Shown: positions 15,307 through 20,134 of the stretch, piece by piece
How positions within the stretch are numbered: position 1 is the stretch's first letter
Layout: every line of letters starts with the position of its first letter
Assembly (NCBI GenBank): GCA_900765465.1
Contig: CAAFRM010000369.1
Coordinates: 1-20,134 of the forward strand
Direction of reading: 5' to 3'
Length of the DNA: 20,134 nt
Origin: an uncultured Prevotella sp.
GTDB lineage: Bacteria > Bacteroidota > Bacteroidia > Bacteroidales > Bacteroidaceae
The notes under the pieces: model-generated
What the model was told of the DNA's origin: nothing
Database searches by the model: none
Seen by the model: the letters and a program-made list of their open reading frames with translations, nothing else
Position numbers and translations under genes: made by a program

Positions 15307-15969
15307 ATGCCAAGAGCTACAGGACCGATAGGTTATATAGAGCACCGATCTCCGATGAAAGATGAGACTGGCAAGTATTTGATTCATCCTCAGTTTGTAT
15401 ATAGGGATGTATATGATTTCAAGAATATGCGTGATGGTATGCGCCAGCACCATCAGATGGTTACCTCACAGTTTCTGGCAGCCATCCAGTCTATCAAGGA
15501 TGAGACGATGATGGCACTTTCCAGTGGTATGGAGGTGAAGATAGGAGATATGTTCATCATCAAACCCAAGTTGAAATTGAGAGACCATAAGGATGATGAT
15601 GGCAATATATATCATAAGGTGTATCATGAGGGTGAGCTGATTCCTGCCAATGAAGTGGTGATTGAGGGTTTTGAGGTGAAAACCACCCGTGAGTTTGATA
15701 AGGAGTTCTTTGTCAATTATGGTGGAAATTGCAGCCGTATTCCCTGGAAGGTAAGTTTCCCGCCTAAGGAGTCGGCTCAGGAACTACTGGACATCACCAA
15801 CTTCTGCAAGAAGCATGGCTATATCACGGTAAAGGATTTGATGCGTCTTCATGGTGTTACCAAGTATCATGCCCAGAAGGTACTGTCTGGCTATTGCGAG
15901 GGCGAGTTCCCGAAGATGACCCGAGAGCGCGAAGGCAGGGTCTTCATCTACCGTAGAATAGGAGCCTAA
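15307..15969 (+). CDS. HU-like DNA-binding protein with C-terminal helix-turn-helix-like domain
   Basis: A 220-residue protein. Residues about 22-130 fit the divergent HU/IHF-like domain common in Bacteroidales (HU-HIG type): a helical front half, MALSSGMEVKIGDMFIIKPKLK at 69-90 as the core strand region, and VVIEGFEVKTTREFDKEF at 117-134 as the closing strand. Residues about 155-220 add a second domain, ELLDITNFCKKHGYITVKDLMRLHGVTKYHAQKVLSGY..., that reads like a helix-turn-helix with a basic wing (TREREGRVFIYRR). It probably binds or bends DNA as a dimer; its target is unknown. It has its own promoter. An out-of-frame ATG at 15297 starts a 22-codon frame overlapping the real start. It converges with the VapE-like gene across a shared terminator; such pairs recur in Bacteroidales. 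Confidence 0.7.
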   Translation: MPRATGPIGYIEHRSPMKDETGKYLIHPQFVYRDVYDFKNMRDGMRQHHQMVTSQFLAAIQSIKDETMMALSSGMEVKIGDMFIIKPKLKLRDHKDDDGNIYHKVYHEGELIPANEVVIEGFEVKTTREFDKEFFVNYGGNCSRIPWKVSFPPKESAQELLDITNFCKKHGYITVKDLMRLHGVTKYHAQKVLSGYCEGEFPKMTREREGRVFIYRRIGA

Positions 15970-15987
15970 AAAAATAATGCAGAAAAA

Positions 15988-16044
15988 GTCCTTTCACAAA
16001 ACTCTTCTTGTTGTTGATAAACAGAGAGTTAAGTGTGAAAGGAC
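15988..16044. terminator. Bidirectional terminator between HU-like and VapE-like genes
   Basis: The outer stem GTCCTTTCACA (15988-15998) pairs with TGTGAAAGGAC (16034-16044). An inner ACTCT/AGAGT pairing follows beyond an internal loop. AAAAA precedes and ATTTTC follows, so each strand has a short T-run after the stem. Confidence 0.8.
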
Positions 16045-16050
16045 ATTTTC

Positions 16051-17412
16051 TTATCCTACTTCCTTTACAAGATAGAGATTGCCGTCACGGGTATGTTCCG
16101 GTTTGCCGAAAAGGTGGGTCAGGATCTTGCAGAAGGGATTCAGGGCGATATCCTGAACACCCTTGGCATGCATCGTTCTCAGCTTTTTCAGGATGATGTC
16201 GGCGGTCATTTTCTCTCCCTTTTCCCCTCCTTCAGGAGTTCTGAAGTACGAGGCAACGGTTCTTTCCAGGTCTGTCTTGATATAGTAGGGCAGATTGTGT
16301 TCCTGCATCTCCTTTTCATCTTCCTTGGAGAAGAAGTAAGGCTCGCCATGCTCTACCTCATCTAATAGTTGGGCATAGATCTGGTCGTGCTCGATATCAT
16401 CTACGTTGATCATCCCGTCGGGTTCCAGAATCAGGAATCTTCGGGAACCTGAGCGGTCGGTGAGAAGTTCACGCTGGTTGCTGGTGCCGGTGAATGAGGC
16501 GGAGCGGGGCAGACGGTTGAAGTTCTTCTTGTAGGCACCGATGAAGCTAGGCTTCATGGTTTGCATCAGGGTCTTCATCAGCGGCATCTTCTTCGGATTC
16601 TCCTTGTCCAGCTCATCGTCGTTGATGATGGCAAACTCTACAATCTTTCTCTGTGCATTTCCCTTTTGGTTGAGCGAGAAATCATCCGTGTAGTAATCTC
16701 TTAACCCGTTGGGTAATAGGCTTCTGAGGAAAGTACTCTTATGCAGCCCCTGTGTCGTTGAAACCAGAGTGAGCATCACGCTGTTGGCATGTTTCTCGTC
16801 ATATCCTGCCATCTGCGCCACCATGGCACGTAGCCAGATTCTTCCCATCTTCTGGCAATAGTCTGAGTGGTTGATGCGGCGCAGGAAGTCGCCGATTCTA
16901 TCCTTTCCGTCCCAGGTACCTCTCACCTGATTGATGTAGGAGCGGATAGGATGATAAGGTTGGGCGTATTTCGACTTGATGAGTCGCTCTACGAAGTGAT
17001 CGCGCACAAAGATGCCAGCCTCCTGCACTTCGATGGCGATGGTGTTGATGGCATACTTGTCGATGATTTCGAAGTCATGCTTGGAGGCATCTTCGGAGTC
17101 ATGTCCTTCTGCTTCAGCCTTTTTGCGGTATTCGAAAACATCGGTGATGACATTGTATCGGAACTCGTAGTTCTCCAGCAGCCACTTCTGCATATCCGCG
17201 ATAGGGCGGAGGTAGTTGCGGCTACGTTTCTTGTACTGTGCCTCTTCGTCGGCAACTTTCTGTTCCTTCTCCTTTCTGAAGTCCTCCTTCTGCTTTTGGA
17301 GGTTGTCTTTTTCCTGTTGAAGGTTTTCTTTCAGCAGATCATTCTGCTTTTCGAGTGCTGCGACATACTGAGTATCGTCGATCAGTCTCTTCAGTGTTCT
17401 TTTGATATTCAT
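16051..17412 (-). CDS. VapE/virulence-associated E family ATPase with N-terminal coiled coil
   Basis: A 453-residue protein whose main part (about 150-400) is the VapE-like P-loop ATPase domain related to phage and plasmid primase-helicases. Markers are HPIRSYINQVRGTWDGKDRI (154-173), a degenerate Walker A in STTQGLHKSTF (218-228, Lys225-Ser226), Walker B FAIINDDELDK (260-270), and the arginine-finger region GTSNQRELLTDRSGSRRFL (309-327). There is no primase or VirE-N domain in front. Instead residues 14-62 are a charged coiled coil (LLKENLQQEKDNLQKQKEDF), then a linker with YEFRYNVITDVFEYR, a segment often seen before VapE domains. It could be a helicase or motor acting on DNA; activity is unproven. 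It reads leftwards from a promoter at 17454-17484, beside the large palindrome, and converges with the HU-like gene. Confidence 0.85.
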   Translation of the reverse strand: MNIKRTLKRLIDDTQYVAALEKQNDLLKENLQQEKDNLQKQKEDFRKEKEQKVADEEAQYKKRSRNYLRPIADMQKWLLENYEFRYNVITDVFEYRKKAEAEGHDSEDASKHDFEIIDKYAINTIAIEVQEAGIFVRDHFVERLIKSKYAQPYHPIRSYINQVRGTWDGKDRIGDFLRRINHSDYCQKMGRIWLRAMVAQMAGYDEKHANSVMLTLVSTTQGLHKSTFLRSLLPNGLRDYYTDDFSLNQKGNAQRKIVEFAIINDDELDKENPKKMPLMKTLMQTMKPSFIGAYKKNFNRLPRSASFTGTSNQRELLTDRSGSRRFLILEPDGMINVDDIEHDQIYAQLLDEVEHGEPYFFSKEDEKEMQEHNLPYYIKTDLERTVASYFRTPEGGEKGEKMTADIILKKLRTMHAKGVQDIALNPFCKILTHLFGKPEHTRDGNLYLVKEVG

Positions 17413-17453
17413 ATATATAATCGGTTAAATTCGTTTATTGAGTAATATCACTG

Positions 17454-17484
17454 CAAAGATACAACAATAAAGAGGCGTTTGCAA
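17454..17484 (-). promoter_or_regulatory. Promoter of the VapE-like gene
   Basis: On the minus strand, TATCTTTG (17461-17454) is a full -7 match. A weak -33 TTGC (17484-17481) stands 19 bases upstream. The leader would be about 35 bases. Confidence 0.6.
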
Positions 17485-17517
17485 TACTATCGGCGATAAA
17501 TGTTGCAATAAATTTAG

Positions 17518-17798
17518 AGGGGAGAAGGAACGTTTACTTGAGGGAGAAAGGACCTATAGAAGAAGGATAAATGATACTCACTTCGTATCGGTTGACCCTA
17601 GTCATCCATATAGATGACCCGGGTCATCTATATGGATGACGGTAGTGGTCTATATGGATGACGGGAGTCATCCGATTGTAAGAAGGTATGTTTTCTCCTT
17701 CTCTTCCACGTTCTTTCTCCCTCCGGCAAACGTTCTTTCTCCCCTACGTGTTGGTTCCGTCGTTCTCTGTTTTTAGTTCCGTCGTTTACTCTTATTGC
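17518..17798. repeat. Large imperfect palindrome made of 22-base modules, with extension
   Basis: Outer arms 17518-17553 and 17710-17745 are inverted repeats matching at 31 of 36 positions. The dyad centre is 17631.5. Inside, 17553-17574 mirrors 17689-17710 (14 of 22), and 17578-17596 mirrors 17667-17685 (12 of 19). The centre is an array of GTCATC-N6-GATGAC modules starting at 17601, 17623, 17645 and 17667 (the last partial), exactly 22 bases apart. The 22-base register continues with TTCTTTCTCCC at 17711 and 17733, and TTCCGTCGTT at 17755 and 17777. On the left arm, GGGAGAA recurs at 17520 and 17542, also 22 apart. It does not look like CRISPR, since no unrelated spacers separate identical repeats. 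The function is unknown. Confidence 0.85.
17601..17640. repeat. Perfect 40-bp palindrome inside the 22-base array
   Basis: GTCATCCATATAGATGACCC is followed immediately by its exact reverse complement, centred on CCCGGG. Each half is itself a dyad (GTCATC/GATGAC around CATATA or TATATG). This gives nested symmetry suited to dimeric protein binding or cruciform extrusion. Confidence 0.92.
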
Positions 17799-17805
17799 AA
17801 GTGAT

Positions 17806-17850
17806 GTGAAGCGGCATCGATAAAAATGCCTTCACACTTAAGTGTGTGAA
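17806..17850. other. Overlapping hairpin and 14-bp palindrome
   Basis: GTGAAG-CG-GCAT (17806-17817, CG bulged) pairs with ATGCCTTCAC (17826-17835). The last bases also belong to the perfect palindrome CACACTTAAGTGTG (17833-17846), itself flanked by TT and TGAA. The two pairings compete, so the site could be an operator or alternate structures. Confidence 0.55.
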
Positions 17851-17965
17851 TGTCAATATATTGCGGGTGCAGTGAAAGGAGAAATGATTTTGTAATTCAA
17901 ATAAGAGTTTTCCATAGATATTCGATTACTTATTTAATACCCAAGAGTAGATTCTGGCAGAAATG

Positions 17966-17997
17966 TTTGGTGATTACGGAAAAAATGATTAGTTTTG
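17966..17997 (+). promoter_or_regulatory. Promoter of the ATPase/nuclease-like gene
   Basis: TTTG (17966-17969), a 20-base spacer and TAGTTTTG (17990-17997): an exact consensus match. The leader is about 46 bases before ATG 18050. Confidence 0.85.
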
Positions 17998-18049
17998 CAG
18001 TTGAATAGGCTGATAGGTTGTTATCACCGGAAACTTAAAAGACAGAACA

Positions 18050-19612
18050 ATGGCAGAATTGAAATTATATCCAGTAGGAATCCAGACATTCGAGGAAATA
18101 ATCACTCGGAATCTTCTGTATGTAGATAAGACGGAATATGTCTATCGCATGACTCATAGCGGTGGCAAGCATTTCTTCTTAAGTCGTCCGCGCCGTTTCG
18201 GAAAGTCATTGCTTGTTTCAACATTCAAAAGCTATTTTCAAGGCAAAAAGGAACTCTTCAAAGGATTAGCCATCGAAAAGCTGGAAAATGAGTGGACGGA
18301 ATATCCTGTACTGCATTTTAGTATGGCAGGAGGTAAGCACATGGAGAAAGACCAGCTGGAAAGATATTTGGGAAGGCGACTTGCTGAGCAGGAAAAGGTA
18401 TGGGGTATTACATCTCCTGCAGTTGATGCGAACGACCGTCTCATTTCGCTTATCCAGACTGCTTATGAAAAGACAGGTAAGCAGGTTGTCGTACTGATTG
18501 ATGAGTATGATGCACCTCTTCTTGACGTTGTTCATAGCGATGTTAACTTGCCGGTGCTTCGCAATGTGATGCGCAATTTTTATAGTCCGTTGAAGGATTG
18601 TGAACCAATGCTCCGTTTTGTCTTCCTGACCGGTATTACGAAGTTCTCGCAATTGAGTATCTTTAGTGAACTGAATAACATTACGAATATAAGTATGGAT
18701 GATGAATATGCAGGAATCTGTGGTATTACCAGAGAAGAATTGGAAACACAGATGTCTGCGAATGTTGATGTGTTGGCGGAGAAAATGGGCAAGAGCAGAG
18801 AGCAAATGCTTGAATCCTTGCGAGAGTTTTATGATGGTTATCATTTTGCTGCCCAGTCACCTGATATATTTAATCCATATAGCTTGCTGAATGCCATGGC
18901 AAAAAGTAAGTTGGATTATTATTGGTTCTCTTCAGGCACACCAACTTATCTGATAGAAATGCTCAAGAAATTCCAGGTTATGCCATCGGAGATTGGTAGT
19001 TGTGAAGCCGATCAGTCGGAGTTTGATGCACCAACAGAAGGTATGTCATCTGTTATGCCTTTATTGTATCAGAGTGGTTACATCACCATCAAGGGGTACG
19101 ATCCGGAGACGGAACTCTATACCCTGGATATTCCTAACAAGGAGATTCGGGTAGGGCTATACCGTAGTCTCTTACCTAATTATATAGGTATGAATACGGT
19201 GAAGGGAACTACGACCATTGCCAAGATGTCAGCTCTTATCCGTCGCAACGATATGGATGGAGCCATGCAGATGCTTCAGGCTTATTTGGCCACGGTTCCG
19301 TATTGCAACAATGTTGACTCTGAGGGACATTATCAGCAGATGATGTATGTGATATTCTCTATTCTTGATAATTATGTAGATGTAGAAGTTCGCACTCCAT
19401 CGGGAAGGGTGGATATGGTATTGAGAACTGCTACCCATCTTTATCTTTTTGAGTTGAAGCTCAATAAGGATGCTGATGCAGCGATGAAGCAGATCGAGCT
19501 TAAGGAATATCCTAAGCGCTTCGCTTTAAGCGGCTTGCCAATCGTAAAGGTTGGGGTTAACTTTGATGTGGCAACGCATAATATTACAGATTGGAAGATA
19601 GAAGCGGAGTAA
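18050..19612 (+). CDS. AAA-ATPase-like protein with C-terminal PD-(D/E)XK nuclease-like domain
   Basis: A 520-residue protein of the AAA-ATPase_like (PF09820) plus PD-(D/E)XK (PF08011) architecture, which occurs in many copies in Bacteroidales genomes. Its N-terminus YPVGIQTFEEIITRNLLYVDKT is diagnostic. The P-loop is compressed to RPRRFGKSLL (46-55), with Walker B VVLIDEYDAPL (147-157) and a sensor-like FLTGITKFSQLSIFSELNN. The C-terminal nuclease-like core has GRVDMVL (Asp455) and LYLFELKLN (Glu468-x-Lys470), with a following Gln/Lys helix, so the metal site seems intact. The biological role is unknown; mobile-element or defence links have been suggested but not established here. It is a single-gene unit with a perfect-consensus promoter and a strong hairpin after the stop. 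The DNA is more AT-rich than the operons to the left. Confidence 0.9.
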   Translation: MAELKLYPVGIQTFEEIITRNLLYVDKTEYVYRMTHSGGKHFFLSRPRRFGKSLLVSTFKSYFQGKKELFKGLAIEKLENEWTEYPVLHFSMAGGKHMEKDQLERYLGRRLAEQEKVWGITSPAVDANDRLISLIQTAYEKTGKQVVVLIDEYDAPLLDVVHSDVNLPVLRNVMRNFYSPLKDCEPMLRFVFLTGITKFSQLSIFSELNNITNISMDDEYAGICGITREELETQMSANVDVLAEKMGKSREQMLESLREFYDGYHFAAQSPDIFNPYSLLNAMAKSKLDYYWFSSGTPTYLIEMLKKFQVMPSEIGSCEADQSEFDAPTEGMSSVMPLLYQSGYITIKGYDPETELYTLDIPNKEIRVGLYRSLLPNYIGMNTVKGTTTIAKMSALIRRNDMDGAMQMLQAYLATVPYCNNVDSEGHYQQMMYVIFSILDNYVDVEVRTPSGRVDMVLRTATHLYLFELKLNKDADAAMKQIELKEYPKRFALSGLPIVKVGVNFDVATHNITDWKIEAE

Positions 19613-19626
19613 ATAGGGTGGTATCC

Positions 19627-19672
19627 TGGCTCAGGGGAGATTGTCCGTGGATAGACAACCTCCCATGAGCCA
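19627..19672 (+). terminator. Long hairpin at the 3' end of the ATPase gene
   Basis: A 19-bp stem (19627-19645 with 19654-19672; 17 of 19 positions pair canonically) has an 8-base loop and lies 14 bases after the stop codon. No T-run follows, so it may be a 3'-stabilising hairpin rather than an intrinsic terminator. Confidence 0.6.
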
Positions 19673-19903
19673 TATTCAAGGAAATTAAAAAGTACTTACG
19701 ATGATTTCAAAGGGATATTACAAAGTTCCCTTCTCCATTTGCCTCAGTAACCGGACTCTGTTTATCAATACAAGCATGAATAGAGGTTTATCATTTTTCC
19801 TCCGTGTTTTCAATATTTTGCATAGTTAATCTCTCCTTGTTGTCTTTTAGTAAATGAAACAAGGAGGCAACATCAGATAGGTCGCTTTTAAGTTGATCTA
19901 TTT

Positions 19904-20134
19904 TTATATTCGCCCAAAGAAATCCGTATATTCTTCATCGAGAATTTTCCACGAACCATTGATTCTGCTTCCTTCTTTCACTATCAGATTTTGCTCCGTC
20001 AATCGTTTGAGGTATTTTTGTACCTGGCGTGTTGATACGTTTAGCTTATCTGCTATTTGCGCAGTTGTCACCTTTGGATTAGAAGTGATAAGTTTGTAGA
20101 TGGCTCTTTTAGCCTTCACGAACTCTTTTCTTTG
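19904..20134 (-). CDS. C-terminal winged-helix domain of a larger protein (partial, runs off the right edge)
   Basis: The frame is open to the window edge: upstream of an in-frame GTG at 20119 the codons read QRKEF, so that GTG is probably internal and the true start lies outside. The visible 76 residues form one winged helix: RAIYKLITSNPKVTTAQIADKL, a recognition helix NVSTRQVQKYLKRLTEQ, and a wing IVKEGSRINGSWKIL. Such a domain ends many Bacteroidales proteins of the Fic type or the AlbA_2/ATP-binding DNA-binding type, and I cannot tell which from this fragment. The stop at 19904 is followed in another frame by a 48-codon open stretch, which may indicate a frameshift near the end. The 291-base gap to the ATPase gene holds no other clear gene. 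Confidence 0.65.
   Translation of the reverse strand, partial: QRKEFVKAKRAIYKLITSNPKVTTAQIADKLNVSTRQVQKYLKRLTEQNLIVKEGSRINGSWKILDEEYTDFFGRI

Larger units (their letters stand above)
17413..18049. other. Repeat-rich intergenic region between the VapE-like and ATPase genes
   Basis: The 637 bases hold no supported coding frame. From left to right they contain the VapE-like promoter (17454-17484), the 22-base-module palindrome and its extension (17518-17798), a bulged hairpin and a 14-bp palindrome (17806-17850), and the ATPase promoter (17966-17997). Confidence 0.85.

Noticed and set aside
17601..17675. CRISPR array
   Set aside because: Units are contiguous at 22 bases with dyad symmetry and no unrelated spacers between identical repeats; no cas genes are present.
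17518..17745. Insertion sequence or MITE with terminal inverted repeats
   Set aside because: The 36-base arms are inverted repeats, but I see no flanking target-site duplication or transposase. The symmetry continues into the centre, unlike a simple MITE. It remains possible if copies are found elsewhere.

Overview
The window looks like chromosomal DNA of a Bacteroidota, most likely a Prevotellaceae member close to Segatella/Prevotella copri. The reasons are the recurring promoter form TTTG-N19/20-TAnnTTTG (sigma-AB type), a short primary sigma factor of the Bacteroidota kind, a GldB-like lipoprotein, a secreted S9B dipeptidyl peptidase, a DUF4861 protein, and an HU-like/VapE-like pair typical of Bacteroidales. 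The species is inferred from the proteins and was not tested by a search.

Layout. 1-260: a 57-residue alanine/serine/aspartate-rich lipoprotein and its terminator. 394-5019: a tight plus-strand operon of two radical-SAM genes (MtaB tRNA methylthiotransferase and a YhcC/TIGR01212 protein), a family 2 glycosyltransferase and a secreted DUF4861 protein, closed by a strong terminator. 5143-8385: a promoter, a GldB-like lipoprotein started by GTG, and a DPP IV-type peptidase, ending in a duplicated terminator. 8490-11659 (minus): HtrA/DegP protease, then the primary sigma factor from its own promoter, then a lysine/alanine-rich exported protein. 11660-12551 (plus): an intergenic stretch with a good promoter and three small hairpins, then the RNase P RNA gene. 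12661-13524 (plus): a small two-helix membrane protein and a YkvA/DUF1232 protein. 13674-15008 (minus): NADP-type glutamate dehydrogenase. 15215-17412: an HU-like DNA-binding protein with a C-terminal helix-turn-helix-like domain, convergent with a VapE-like ATPase that carries a coiled coil at its N-terminus. 17413-18049: a 637-base non-coding region. 18050-19612: an AAA-ATPase/PD-(D/E)XK protein. 19904 to the right edge (minus): the C-terminal winged-helix part of a protein that runs out of the window.

The left 15 kb is mostly core metabolism, tRNA modification, envelope proteolysis and transcription. The right 5 kb is accessory in character. Its most striking feature is non-coding. Between the VapE-like gene and the ATPase gene lies an imperfect palindrome of about 228 bases (17518-17745), built from 22-base modules. 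Its centre falls exactly on the dyad of one module, and further 22-base-spaced repeats continue to 17798. I could not assign it to a known element, and it is the best candidate here for something undescribed.
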